Shown one piece after another: positions 25,819-34,911 of a DNA stretch of 34,911 bases. The first letter of the stretch is position 1. Every line of letters begins with the position of its first letter. The position numbers were made by a program, and so were the translations under genes. Where the stretch lies: the NCBI GenBank assembly GCA_018609945.1, contig JAHENO010000035.1:1-34911 (forward strand). Reading direction: 5' to 3'. Source of the stretch: Haloarculaceae archaeon. GTDB lineage: Archaea > Halobacteriota > Halobacteria > Halobacteriales > Haloarculaceae. The notes under the pieces are model-generated. The model was given only the letters and a program-made list of their open reading frames with translations. It was not told the origin of the DNA and searched no databases.

Positions 25819-26597
25819 GCGGAAACGACGACGAAGGCCTCGACGCGTCCGAATCGGACGTCGACCCGGAGCCAGCCGGCGAGGCTGGCGCCGTAGTGGA
25901 GACGGCCGAGGAGGGCGCGGAGGCCACGACCGAGGAATCGCCCGCCGAGGCCGCGGAGGCCGAGGCCGAACCCGACGCGGGACCGGACCTGGACGAGGAC
26001 GTCATGCCCGACGAGGAGGCCGACCTCCTCATCCCGGTCGACGACTACCTGGGGGCCGGCGTCCACATCGGCACCCAGCAGAAGACGAAGGACATGGAGC
26101 GGTTCATCCACCGCGTCAGGACCGACGGGCTGTACGTGCTGGACATCTCCATGACCGACCGGCGCATCCGGACTGCCGCGGACTTCCTGGCCAACTACGA
26201 CGCCGAGCAGATCCTCGTGGCGTCCTCGCGCCAGTACGGCCGGTTCCCGGCCGAGAAGTTCGCCGAGGCCGTCGGCGCGCGTGCCCGGACGGGCCGGTTC
26301 ATCCCCGGCACCTTGACCAACCCGAAGTACGACGGCTACATCGAACCCGACGTGGTCGTGGTGACCGACCCAATCGGCGACTCACAGGCCGTCAAGGAGG
26401 CCATCACGGTCGGCATCCCGGTCATCGCGATGTGCGACTCGAACAACACCACCAGCAACGTCGACCTCGTCGTGCCCACGAACAACAAGGGCCGCAAGGC
26501 GCTGTCGGTCGTCTACTGGTTGCTCGCCAACGAGACGCTCGACCGGCGGGGCGCCGAACCCGCCTACGCCCTCGAGGACTTCGAGAGCGAGATCTAA
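25815..26597 (+). CDS. rps2: 30S ribosomal protein S2 (uS2) with long acidic N-terminal extension
   Basis: This is a 260-residue protein. The S2 core begins near residue 73 (LLIPVDDYLGAGVHIGTQQKTKDM) and includes GLYVLDISMTDRRIRTAADFLANY, ILVASSRQYGRFPAEKF, GRFIPGTLTNP and the C-terminal DLVVPTNNKGRKALSVVYWLLANE. The first 70 residues are almost only Asp, Glu, Ala, Ser and Pro, a much longer acidic leader than in non-halophilic archaea. The ATG at 25815 overlaps the eno stop by 4 nt, which fixes the start. It is the last gene of the operon. Confidence 0.96.
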   Translation: MSGNDDEGLDASESDVDPEPAGEAGAVVETAEEGAEATTEESPAEAAEAEAEPDAGPDLDEDVMPDEEADLLIPVDDYLGAGVHIGTQQKTKDMERFIHRVRTDGLYVLDISMTDRRIRTAADFLANYDAEQILVASSRQYGRFPAEKFAEAVGARARTGRFIPGTLTNPKYDGYIEPDVVVVTDPIGDSQAVKEAITVGIPVIAMCDSNNTTSNVDLVVPTNNKGRKALSVVYWLLANETLDRRGAEPAYALEDFESEI

Positions 26598-26692
26598 AAC
26601 GGGCAGTGTCGGTCCGACCCCGAGACTAGGGATTCTTCCGTCATAAGCGTACTGGAGGTATCTTTTTGCCCGCGAGCGCTATACATTCACAC

Positions 26693-27259
26693 ATGAACAC
26701 GGAGGTGACGGTACGGGAGATGATGGACCGGGAGTACGTGGGGGTCAGCGAGTCCGACGACCTTGTGGAGACCGTCGAATTGCTGCTCCGCGAGGGTGCC
26801 GAGACGGCTGTCGTGTTGCGTGGCAGCGAACCCGTCGGCGTCGTCACCGAACGGGACGTCCTCGCACTCCTGGTCGAGGGTCCGGAACCGCAGTCGGCGA
26901 CCGTGGCCGACGCGATGACCGAGAGCATCCCGACGATCGAGCCCGACGCCTCGCTGGAGGCGGCAGCGGACAGGATGTCCACCCGCGAGGCACGCCGGCT
27001 GGTGGTCACCAACGGCGGCGAGCCGCTGGGCGTGATCACGGAACACGACCTCCTCACGAGCCGGACCCACGAGCCGAGCCAGGGAATGGGCGAGGCGCCC
27101 GTCGAGACTGGCCCCGGCACCGCCATGGCCATGGACGCCGAAACCGAGGCCGAAGATACCTTCGAGGACCAGGGCATCTGCGAGGTCTGTGGAACGTTCA
27201 CCCGCGACCTGGCCGCGTTCAACGGCCAGTTGCTCTGTAGTGACTGCCGGGACATGTAA
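26693..27259 (+). CDS. Two-CBS-domain protein with C-terminal zinc ribbon
   Basis: This is a 188-residue protein. CBS domain 1 covers about 1-60 (VREMMDREYVGVSESDDL, GVVTERDVLALL) and CBS domain 2 about 70-122 (VADAMTESIPTIEPDASL, GVITEHDLLTS). A linker with Met/Ala/Glu-rich sequence leads to a zinc ribbon with C163-x-x-C166 and C182-x-x-C185. CBS pairs usually bind adenosyl ligands (AMP, ATP, SAM); the zinc ribbon may bind nucleic acid or a partner. The ATG at 26693 follows a T-rich element (TCTTTTTG) by about 27 nt, so it is transcribed separately from rps2. Target unknown. Confidence 0.88.
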   Translation: MNTEVTVREMMDREYVGVSESDDLVETVELLLREGAETAVVLRGSEPVGVVTERDVLALLVEGPEPQSATVADAMTESIPTIEPDASLEAAADRMSTREARRLVVTNGGEPLGVITEHDLLTSRTHEPSQGMGEAPVETGPGTAMAMDAETEAEDTFEDQGICEVCGTFTRDLAAFNGQLLCSDCRDM

Positions 27260-27275
27260 TGGGTGGTGCAGACTT

Positions 27276-27295
27276 CCGACCCGGCAGGAGGTCGG
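27276..27295 (+). terminator. Possible hairpin after the CBS gene
   Basis: CCGACC and GGTCGG form a 6-bp stem with an 8-nt loop, 16 nt after the stop. There is no T-tract directly after it, so it may be an RNA stability element rather than a terminator. Confidence 0.3.
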
Positions 27296-27340
27296 TGAAG
27301 GGGAAGGAGCGGCAAATTTTCCGTACACGCCAGCGAAGAG

Positions 27341-27347
27341 TTTAATC
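27341..27347 (+). promoter_or_regulatory. TATA box of the second liv operon
   Basis: TTTAATC is centred 27 nt ahead of the ATG at 27371; it predicts a leaderless transcript for livHMGF of the second system. Confidence 0.6.
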
Positions 27348-27370
27348 CTGGCCGGTGTCTCGTCGCTCCC

Positions 27371-28483
27371 ATGGGCGTAAGCGAATCGTACGAGCGCGGA
27401 CGCGACCTGTTCCAGTCAAATCCGATCGGGTTCGTGCTCGGACTCGCGGTCGTCATACTGGTGCTGGATATGGTGCGGAAGCTGGTGACCGGGGACGTGA
27501 CTGTCGCACGGTTCGGCCTCGTGCTCAAGGCGGGCGTCATGCGCGGCATGGTCATCGGCCTGGCGGGGATCGGGCTGTCGTTGACCTACAGCATCCTGAA
27601 CTTCGCGAACTTCGCACACGGCGATTACCTCACGAGCGGCGCCTTCTCCGGCATGGCGGTCTCGTACCTGATCGCCGGTAACTTCGGGCGCGACGCGAGT
27701 ATCGGCGCGCTCTTGCTGGTCGGAACCGGCGGGTCGGTGTTCGGCGGCGCCCTGGGCGTGGGTGCGGTCACTGCCCCTGTCGCGGTGCTGGCCGGACTGA
27801 TCGTGGCTGGCGTCGCGACCATCGGGCTGACGCTGCTGGTCGACAGGTACGTGTTCAAACCCATCAGGGACCGGTCGGGGATCACGCTGCTGATCACCAG
27901 CATCGGCGTCGCCTTCGTCCTCCGGTATCTCATCCTGTTCGTGTTCGGTGGTTCGAAACGGGGGGTCACCGCCGAACAGCCATCGCTGTCGGTCGGCGTC
28001 CCCGGCGGCGCCGTCGAGATCGGTACCCACGACGTCGCGCTGTTCGTCGTCGCCGGAGTCCTCATGGCCGGTATCCACCTGCTCTTGCAGAACACCAAAC
28101 TCGGGAAGGCGATGCGCGCGATGTCCGACAACGAGGACCTGGCCCGCGTGACGGGCATCCCCACGGAGCGGGTCGTCAGATACACCTGGATCATCGGCGG
28201 CGGCCTCACGGGTGTCGCCGGTTACATGTTCGTTCTCTGGAAGGGGACGCTGGGCTTTTTCGACGGGTGGCTCCTCCTGTTGCTGGTGTTCGCAGCGGTC
28301 ATCCTCGGCGGAATAGGATCCATTTACGGGGCCATCGTCGGGGGGCTGGTCATCGGGATCACCTTCAGCATGGCGCCGATCTGGATCCCCAGCGCCTTCG
28401 GCCGCGCCGCCGCGTTCGTCGTGATGATCGTCATCCTGATCGTCAAACCCGAAGGCATCTTCGGGGGGACCTCGACAGCATGA
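27371..28483 (+). CDS. livH: HAAT-type ABC transporter permease LivH, second system, with extra N-terminal helix
   Basis: This is a 370-residue integral membrane protein. The LivH core starts around residue 55 with IGLSLTYSILNFANFAHGDYLTSGAF, and continues with LLITSIGVAFVLRYLILFVFG, GKAMRAMSDNEDLARVTGI and GIGSIYGAIVGGLVIG, ending IVKPEGIFGG. Ahead of the core there is an additional hydrophobic segment (about residues 18-35, FVLGLAVVILVLDMVRKL), making it some 75 residues longer than the LivH of the first system. First gene of its operon; overlaps livM by 4 nt. Confidence 0.92.
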   Translation: MGVSESYERGRDLFQSNPIGFVLGLAVVILVLDMVRKLVTGDVTVARFGLVLKAGVMRGMVIGLAGIGLSLTYSILNFANFAHGDYLTSGAFSGMAVSYLIAGNFGRDASIGALLLVGTGGSVFGGALGVGAVTAPVAVLAGLIVAGVATIGLTLLVDRYVFKPIRDRSGITLLITSIGVAFVLRYLILFVFGGSKRGVTAEQPSLSVGVPGGAVEIGTHDVALFVVAGVLMAGIHLLLQNTKLGKAMRAMSDNEDLARVTGIPTERVVRYTWIIGGGLTGVAGYMFVLWKGTLGFFDGWLLLLLVFAAVILGGIGSIYGAIVGGLVIGITFSMAPIWIPSAFGRAAAFVVMIVILIVKPEGIFGGTSTA

Positions 28484-29820
28484 GCGACGCCACGGACTCG
28501 CAGGGCCTGGCCGGGCGTCTCTGGGGTCGAGACCCGGTGAAGGTCCTCGCGCTGCTCGCAGTCATCTACGCCGTCTACATCGCGCTCGGCCTCGCCATCG
28601 GGTTCGAAATCCGCGGGCAGATCAACTCCATCGCCACGCTGACCTTCTACATCGGGGTGTTCGGGATCATGGCGCTGGCGCTGAACCTCCACTGGGGCTA
28701 TACCGGCCTGTTCAACATCGGCATCGTCGGCTTCATGGCCATCGGCATCTACACGATGGCAGTCGTCTCGAAGCCGGCCGCGGAGACGGCCAGCCAGGTC
28801 GGCGGTCTCGGCGCGCCGCTGTGGGTCGGGATGCTCGCCGGCATGGTCGCAGCGGCAGTGCTTGGCCTGCTTGTCGCACTGCCCGCGCTGCGGTTGCGCG
28901 CGGACTATCTGGCGATCGTCACGATTGCCTTCAGCGAGATTGTCCGGTTTACGCTCCTCTCGCGGACCTTCCAGGAGTTCCGGATCGGCGACCGGACGAT
29001 CGGCCTGGGTGGGGGATCGGGGTTGCTCCTGCCGTTCAATCCCCTGCAGTCGTTCCTGGACGTCACCCGGCTGAACGTGCTCCAGGACGCCCTGGTCGGG
29101 CTGGCGGAACCGATAATCGGCGGCAATGCCGACGCCGTCATCAACAGTTTCCTGTACGGCGTGTTGTTGCTCGTGATCGTGGCCATCTACTACGTAGTGC
29201 TGACCCGCATCGGTCGGTCGCCGTTCGGGCGCGTCCTGAAGGCGATCAGGGAGGACGAGGACGCGACGAAGGCCCTCGGGAAGGACACCAACGTCGTGAA
29301 GACGAAGGCGTTTATGCTGGGCTGTGCGCTGATGGGCCTGGGGGGCGTGCTCTGGTACATGCAATCGGGCGCGATCACGCCCAACACATTCCGTCCGCGG
29401 CTCACCTTCTTCATCTGGATCGCGCTCATCATCGGCGGGGCCGGGTCGAACACGGGGAGCGTGATGGGCGGGGCGGTCTTCGCAGCAGCCCTCTTCCAGG
29501 GGCCGCGGTATCTCCAGAACCTCGTCGAGAGCGCCGTCGAGGTCGACGCCCCGTCCAATTTCGCCGGCGCGGTCGCTCCCATCTTCGACTCGCTCTCGGT
29601 CAATCCCTTCCTGTTCTACGTCATCGACAACGTCCGGCAACTCCAGCTCGTGTTCATGGGGCTGGTCCTCATCTGGCTGATGCACAACAGGCCGTCCGGC
29701 ATGCTCGGTCACCGGAAAGAGGCGGCCGCCAGCGTCTCGCTGACACGCCGCCCGGCCGGCCAGACCACTGCAGCCGACGGCGGTCGGCCGGGCGCCGGTG
29801 GGGGTGACGGCGATGAGTGA
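28480..29820 (+). CDS. livM: HAAT-type ABC transporter permease LivM, second system
   Basis: This 446-residue membrane protein carries LALNLHWGYTGLFNIGIVGFMAIGIYTM, LRLRADYLAIVTIAFSEIVR, the cytoplasmic coupling loop GRVLKAIREDEDATKALGKDTNVVKTKAF and NRPSGMLG near the end. It is about 100 residues longer than the first LivM, through an N-terminal hydrophobic segment, a larger extracytoplasmic loop (around 180-215) and a Gly/Ala-rich polar tail of some 35 residues. The ATG at 28480 is set by the ATGA overlap with livH. It overlaps livG by 8 nt. Confidence 0.93.
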   Translation: MSDATDSQGLAGRLWGRDPVKVLALLAVIYAVYIALGLAIGFEIRGQINSIATLTFYIGVFGIMALALNLHWGYTGLFNIGIVGFMAIGIYTMAVVSKPAAETASQVGGLGAPLWVGMLAGMVAAAVLGLLVALPALRLRADYLAIVTIAFSEIVRFTLLSRTFQEFRIGDRTIGLGGGSGLLLPFNPLQSFLDVTRLNVLQDALVGLAEPIIGGNADAVINSFLYGVLLLVIVAIYYVVLTRIGRSPFGRVLKAIREDEDATKALGKDTNVVKTKAFMLGCALMGLGGVLWYMQSGAITPNTFRPRLTFFIWIALIIGGAGSNTGSVMGGAVFAAALFQGPRYLQNLVESAVEVDAPSNFAGAVAPIFDSLSVNPFLFYVIDNVRQLQLVFMGLVLIWLMHNRPSGMLGHRKEAAASVSLTRRPAGQTTAADGGRPGAGGGDGDE

Positions 29821-30682
29821 TACCGAAGTCGAGACCGATCCGGAACCGTCGGCGTCGGGGGCTATGCGCGATTCGGGGGCGGTCGAAGGGGAGACTGGCC
29901 CGGAGGAACTGGCCGACGTCTCACTGCGCATCGAGAATCTCCGCAAGGAGTTCGGCGGAATCGTGGCGGTCGACGACGCGTCCTTCGCCGTCGAGTCCGG
30001 GACGATCACCGGTCTCATCGGTCCCAACGGGGCCGGGAAATCGACGACGTTCAACTGCGTGACGGGGGTCTACGAGCCGACGGCCGGGACTGTCTACTTC
30101 GAGGGCGAAGACATCACCGGCCTCGCGCCCCACGCCGTCGCAAACAAGGGGCTGGTCCGGACCTTCCAGATCGCCCGCGAACTCAGGGAGATGACGGTAC
30201 TCGAGAACCTGATGCTCGCGCCGAAAGGCCAGCGCGGCGAGGCGCTGTGGCGGTCCCTGCTCCCGTTTTTCCGCAACGAGGTCGTCGAGCAGGAGACGGA
30301 GATTCTGGAACGGTGCTGGGAGACACTGGACTTTTTCGAGATCGACCACCTGGCCGACGAGTACGCCAAGAACCTCTCAGGGGGCCAGCGGAAACTCCTG
30401 GAACTCGCCCGGGCCCTGTTGACCGATCCGGAGATGCTCCTGCTCGACGAGCCCTTCGCCGGGGTCAACCCCTCGCTCGAGGAGCGACTGCTCACCCACA
30501 TCCACGACCTCCAGGAGGAAGGGTACACGTTCCTGATCGTCGAACACGACATGGACCTGATCATGCAACACTGCGAGCGTATCATCGTGATGCACCAGGG
30601 GAAGGTACTCACCGAGGGGACGCCGGCAGACATCCGGTCGGACGAGGAGGTCATCGAAGCGTACCTGGGAGGTGAGGTATGA
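29813..30682 (+). CDS. livG: HAAT-type ABC transporter ATP-binding protein LivG, second system
   Basis: This 289-residue ATPase has Walker A GPNGAGKST at about 70-78, RTFQIARELREMTVLENLMLAP, the ABC signature LSGGQRKLLELARALL, Walker B MLLLDEPFAGVNP and the H-loop IVEHDMDLIM. The first 36 residues are an acidic extension. Start ATG at 29813 lies inside the end of livM; an in-frame ATG five codons upstream is also possible. It overlaps livF by 4 nt. Confidence 0.94.
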   Translation: MSDTEVETDPEPSASGAMRDSGAVEGETGPEELADVSLRIENLRKEFGGIVAVDDASFAVESGTITGLIGPNGAGKSTTFNCVTGVYEPTAGTVYFEGEDITGLAPHAVANKGLVRTFQIARELREMTVLENLMLAPKGQRGEALWRSLLPFFRNEVVEQETEILERCWETLDFFEIDHLADEYAKNLSGGQRKLLELARALLTDPEMLLLDEPFAGVNPSLEERLLTHIHDLQEEGYTFLIVEHDMDLIMQHCERIIVMHQGKVLTEGTPADIRSDEEVIEAYLGGEV

Positions 30683-31443
30683 GCGACGTGGAAGCCGCGG
30701 ACGGCGTCCGCGCCAAGACGACCATCGACACCTGGGAGGATAGCCTCCTGAAGGTTCGGAGCCTCGACGCAGGGTACGGCGACCTGCAGATTCTCGCGGA
30801 CGTGGACGTCGACGTCCGCGAGGGCGAGTACATCACGGTCGTCGGCCCCAACGGGGCCGGGAAGTCGACGGTGATGAAGTCGGTGTTCGGGCTGACGACA
30901 CACATGGACGGGCGCATCTACTTCGAGGACAGAGACATCACGGAGATGCCCCCCGAGGAGATCATCACCGTCGGCGTCGGTTACGTTCCCCAGAACGAGA
31001 ACGTCTTCGGCGGGCTGACCGTCGAGGAGAACCTGGAGATGGGCGCGTACATCCTGGACGAGGTGCCCACGGAGGCGATGGAAGCCGTCTACGACCGGTT
31101 CCCGATCCTCCGGGAGCGGAAAGACCAGAAGGCGGGCAACCTCTCGGGCGGGCAACAGCAGATGGTGGCGATGGGGCGTGCGCTGATGCTCGAACCCGAA
31201 CTCCTCCTGCTCGACGAACCCTCGGCCGGACTGGCGCCGGACCTCGTCGACGACATGTTCGACCGGATCGACCGCATCAACGACGACGGCACCGCCATCC
31301 TGATGGTCGAACAGAACGCCAAGGAGGCCCTCCGGCGGTGTGACCGGGGGTACGTGCTGGTCAACGGACAGAACCGCTACGAGGACGCTGGCGAGACGCT
31401 GCTCAACGACCAGAAGGTCCGCCAGGACTTCCTGGGTGGGTAG
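30679..31443 (+). CDS. livF: HAAT-type ABC transporter ATP-binding protein LivF, second system
   Basis: This 254-residue ATPase has Walker A GPNGAGKST at about 56-64, YVPQNENVFGGLTVEENL, the signature LSGGQQQMVAMGRALM, Walker B LLLLDEPSAGLAPDLVDDMF and the switch MVEQNAKEAL. An acidic 20-residue leader precedes the domain. It ends the operon; the facing binding-protein gene stops 78 nt away on the other strand. No clear terminator is seen in that gap. Confidence 0.94.
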   Translation: MSDVEAADGVRAKTTIDTWEDSLLKVRSLDAGYGDLQILADVDVDVREGEYITVVGPNGAGKSTVMKSVFGLTTHMDGRIYFEDRDITEMPPEEIITVGVGYVPQNENVFGGLTVEENLEMGAYILDEVPTEAMEAVYDRFPILRERKDQKAGNLSGGQQQMVAMGRALMLEPELLLLDEPSAGLAPDLVDDMFDRIDRINDDGTAILMVEQNAKEALRRCDRGYVLVNGQNRYEDAGETLLNDQKVRQDFLGG

Positions 31444-31521
31444 GGGAACAGTTTCCTCAGCGACTCCGGCTGACCGCCAACAACGAAAAACCGAGACTAC
31501 GCGGCCAGACGCCCCGCTAGT

Positions 31522-32895
<1,374 letters not shown>

Positions 32896-32918
32896 ATCTG
32901 CAATTTCATGTCTGGACA

Positions 32919-32930
32919 CTATAAAAATAG
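32919..32930 (-). promoter_or_regulatory. TATA box of the second binding-protein gene
   Basis: CTATAAAAATAG on the plus strand, CTATTTTTATAG on the minus strand, is centred about 30 nt from the ATG at 32895. It is very A/T-rich in GC-rich surroundings and supports a near-leaderless transcript independent of the livHMGF promoter. Confidence 0.65.
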
Positions 32931-33026
32931 CCTTTTTAATCACTGCCTAGGTGCCCACCACCAGCTTTTTCGGACTGTGAGCAAAGGTCGGCTGGGTAAC
33001 CAGGCAACACCGGGGTAACATGGCCG

Positions 33027-33035
33027 CATAAATAA
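33027..33035 (+). promoter_or_regulatory. TATA box of the DUF3179 gene
   Basis: CATAAATAA is centred 27 nt ahead of the GTG at 33058; this decides in favour of the GTG start, giving a leaderless message. Confidence 0.65.
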
Positions 33036-33057
33036 CCCGCCCCCCCTATTCGAAAGT

Positions 33058-33978
33058 GTGCACAGACGGACGTTTCTGGCCGCTCTCGGTGCGACCGCCC
33101 CCCTCTCCGGCTGTCTCTCGGGGACCGAGGAGGCGACACCGACAGCGGACACCGGGAGGACCCCGTCGGGGACACCCGGCCCCGCTGCTGGCGCGGAACC
33201 GACGCCGGGAACGCCCGCGAACAGCGCGTCCGCCGAGGGCACGTCCAACGAGGCCGAGAACACGGCCAACGTGACCGATCTGGGATCGTTCGGCGTGCCG
33301 ACGACGATCTGTGAGGAGGAGATCCGGCCGGATCCCGGCATCTACGCGATCATCGAGCCGGCCTTCGCCGATGACTGGTCGACCCACGACGTGGACAGCA
33401 CGTACTGGTACGACGCACAATCGGAGGGACTCGCGGACGAACAGACCGTCATCGGGCTGACGACCGGAGACGGTGCGAGGGCCTACCCCCTGACGGTCCT
33501 CAATATCCACGAGGTGATCAACGACACGGTCGAGGTGCCCGTCCTCGTCACGTTCTGTCCGCTCTGCCGGAGCGGGATGGTCGCGGACCGCCGCCTCGGA
33601 GGCGACCCGACGGAGTTTGCCGTCTCCGGGTTGCTCTGGCAGCCCGAACGCATCCAGAGCGTGGCCAGCGAGCAGCGCAACCGGACCTTCGGCGCGTCGG
33701 CCACTGGCGGCGAGGAGACGTCAGTCCGGCACAGCGGCAATCTCGTCATGTACGACGCGGCGACGGGGACCTACTGGAGTCAGATACTCGCAAAGGGCAT
33801 CTGCGGCCCGGAGGCCGGCACTGAACTCGATATCGTCCCCTCTGCGGTGGCAAGCTGGGGCGAGTGGCGCGACCGCCACCCCGGAACCGAGGTGTTGCTG
33901 CCGCCACCACACTCCGCGACGGTCACACCTGGGACGGTTCTGGGCGCTGCCGGGGAGACGACCGACCAGTCCGAGTGA
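33058..33978 (+). CDS. DUF3179 family exported lipoprotein
   Basis: This is a 306-residue protein with a GTG start. RR at 3-4 and the lipobox PLSGC (C19) mark a Tat lipoprotein; residues 20-72 are a Thr/Pro/Gly/Ala-rich spacer. The domain holds the DUF3179 hallmarks HEVIND at 151-156 and VTFCPLCRSG with C167 and C170, then SGLLW and YDAATGTYWSQ. The CPLC pair suggests metal or redox chemistry at the cell surface, but no function is established for the family. Followed after 49 nt by a convergent small gene. Divergent from the second binding-protein gene, with 162 nt between starts. Confidence 0.88.
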   Translation: MHRRTFLAALGATAPLSGCLSGTEEATPTADTGRTPSGTPGPAAGAEPTPGTPANSASAEGTSNEAENTANVTDLGSFGVPTTICEEEIRPDPGIYAIIEPAFADDWSTHDVDSTYWYDAQSEGLADEQTVIGLTTGDGARAYPLTVLNIHEVINDTVEVPVLVTFCPLCRSGMVADRRLGGDPTEFAVSGLLWQPERIQSVASEQRNRTFGASATGGEETSVRHSGNLVMYDAATGTYWSQILAKGICGPEAGTELDIVPSAVASWGEWRDRHPGTEVLLPPPHSATVTPGTVLGAAGETTDQSE

Positions 33979-34027
33979 GCGGAAGTGTGGGGCCAGCCCA
34001 GTCCCGCCCGGCTCGGCCCGACCCGGA

Positions 34028-34342
34028 TCAGCCCAGCCGTTCGGCGTCGATATCGACACCGGGTGGCGTCACCACCAGGAATCCCCGGAAGTGCATCAGT
34101 TCGCCACCGCCCTCCCTGATGTCGCGGGCGAATCCCGCGGCGAGTTCGTTCAGATCTCCCTCGATGTTGAGGACGAGGACAGCCCCGGACTCCACCGCCG
34201 CGATCCAGTCCGCGGGCGACGTGGTTCCGTCCAGTACCCCGAGGACGACCCGTCTCGAGCCGCCACTGCCCTCGCCCTCGGCGCCTCTCTCGTCGAGCTG
34301 GTCCTCGACGGATTGCAGGTCGAGCCCGTCGAAATCGGTCAT
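34028..34342 (-). CDS. Small conserved haloarchaeal protein (probably DUF5779)
   Basis: This is a 104-residue acidic soluble protein without signal or membrane segment. The blocks RRVVLGVLDGTTSPADWIAAVESGAVLVLNIEGDLNELAAGFARDI and LMHFRGFLVVTPPGVDID look like a compact alpha/beta domain. I recall a haloarchaeal family named DUF5779 with this pattern, unverified. The ATG at 34342 follows a T-rich element (minus strand ATTTTTGCC) by about 27 nt, whereas the longer in-frame start would add 17 residues overlapping that element. Divergent from the methyltransferase gene. Confidence 0.7.
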   Translation of the reverse strand: MTDFDGLDLQSVEDQLDERGAEGEGSGGSRRVVLGVLDGTTSPADWIAAVESGAVLVLNIEGDLNELAAGFARDIREGGGELMHFRGFLVVTPPGVDIDAERLG

Positions 34343-34502
34343 ACTACCATCAAGAACACCGTGGGCAAAAATCCCCCGGCGACGTGTGCGCACGAATCGA
34401 ACGTCTCTGCGACGGTTTCGACTGCCAATTGCTGCGAGGCACTCGACTATTCACGCTGGTTCGAATACCCACGCTGTGACCGCCTGCAACGCAGTCAATA
34501 CC

Positions 34503-34510
34503 GTTTTATT
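34503..34510 (+). promoter_or_regulatory. TATA box of the methyltransferase gene
   Basis: GTTTTATT is centred 28 nt ahead of the GTG at 34535, a typical leaderless spacing. Confidence 0.55.
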
Positions 34511-34534
34511 CCCGGGCAGTGACCACCGACTACT

Positions 34535-34911
34535 GTGAAAGGAGAGGAGTGGTATCAGGCCGACGAAATCGCGGAGACCTACGAGGACAAGCGCTTCTCG
34601 CGGGGCGGGCGGTTGATCGACGACCGCGAGAAGAAGGCCGTCCTCGACGCGCTCGGCCCTGTCCAGGGGCGGGACATCCTCGAGATCGCCTGCGGGACCG
34701 GGCGCTTTACGGTGATGCTCGCCGAGCGCGGGGCCGAGGCGGTGGGACTGGACATCTCCGCGGCGATGCTCGGCCAGGGTCGGGAGAAAGTTCGGACTGC
34801 GGACGTCTCGGGCAGGCTGGCGTTCATGCGGGGCGACGCCGGCCGGTTGCCGTTCCCCGACGACCACTTCGACGCGGTGTTCGCGATGCGGTTTTTCCAC
34901 CTGGCCGATAC
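34535..34911 (+). CDS. Class I SAM-dependent methyltransferase, N-terminal part (runs off the window)
   Basis: A GTG start gives 125 open codons to the edge. The Rossmann methyltransferase motifs are in order: motif I ILEIACGTGRFTVMLAERG for SAM binding, the acidic residue after strand 2 in GLDIS, then AFMRGDAGRLPFPDDHFDAVFAMR (motifs III-IV). The pre-domain helix with EIAETYEDKRFSRGG is typical of UbiE/Methyltransf_11 proteins. The acceptor substrate cannot be told from this part. The start is backed by the TATA box spacing. Confidence 0.85.
   Translation, partial: MKGEEWYQADEIAETYEDKRFSRGGRLIDDREKKAVLDALGPVQGRDILEIACGTGRFTVMLAERGAEAVGLDISAAMLGQGREKVRTADVSGRLAFMRGDAGRLPFPDDHFDAVFAMRFFHLAD

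Noticed and set aside
32941..32943. GTG start 16 codons upstream for the second binding protein
   Set aside because: It lies upstream of the TATA box at 32919-32930 and adds residues not needed for the Tat signal.

Overview
The window is a stretch of haloarchaeal chromosome (class Halobacteria). The evidence is high GC, Asp/Glu-rich proteins, archaeal ribosomal protein and RNA polymerase subunit genes, TATA boxes 25-30 nt from start codons (leaderless transcripts), and exported proteins with twin-arginine signals followed by a lipobox and a Gly/Asp linker. Genus cannot be fixed from the sequence; a Haloarcula-like lineage is only a guess. About 41 protein genes and two tRNAs are called. Both edges cut a gene.

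Left part (1-7044): housekeeping genes. These are the 5' end of a probable threonine dehydratase-like gene, a CYTH-domain protein, archaeal S-adenosylmethionine synthetase, ThiI, a conserved haloarchaeal protein, a cysteine synthase, a DUF488 protein and an aldehyde dehydrogenase.

7081-15820: a possible catabolic and uptake island. It has a Tat-exported cyclase-family hydrolase, an SDR dehydrogenase, a complete branched-chain amino acid type (HAAT) ABC importer (binding protein, two permeases, two ATPases) and a convergent GlcD-type FAD-linked hydroxyacid dehydrogenase. 15929-20071 holds a thioredoxin-fold protein with an odd 5' end, a YyaL/DUF255 protein, an Mrp/NBP35 ATPase and an unknown small protein.

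20450-26597: the classic archaeal translation/transcription operon: tRNA-Ser(GCT), rps13, rps4, rps11, rpoD, tRNA-Leu(CAG), rpl18e, rpl13, rps9, rpoN, rpoK, eno, rps2. Most genes overlap or nearly abut and probably share one strong promoter. A CBS/zinc-ribbon protein follows.

27371-32895: a second complete HAAT importer whose binding-protein gene is convergent to the rest. That binding protein is the most striking object here. Its fold order appears circularly permuted: the segment that normally begins a LivJ-type protein (strand 1 and helix 1) lies at the extreme C terminus, and the mature protein starts at strand 2. The other binding protein in the window has the normal order and serves as an internal control.

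Right edge (33058-34911): a DUF3179 lipoprotein, a small conserved haloarchaeal protein and the start of a SAM-dependent methyltransferase.
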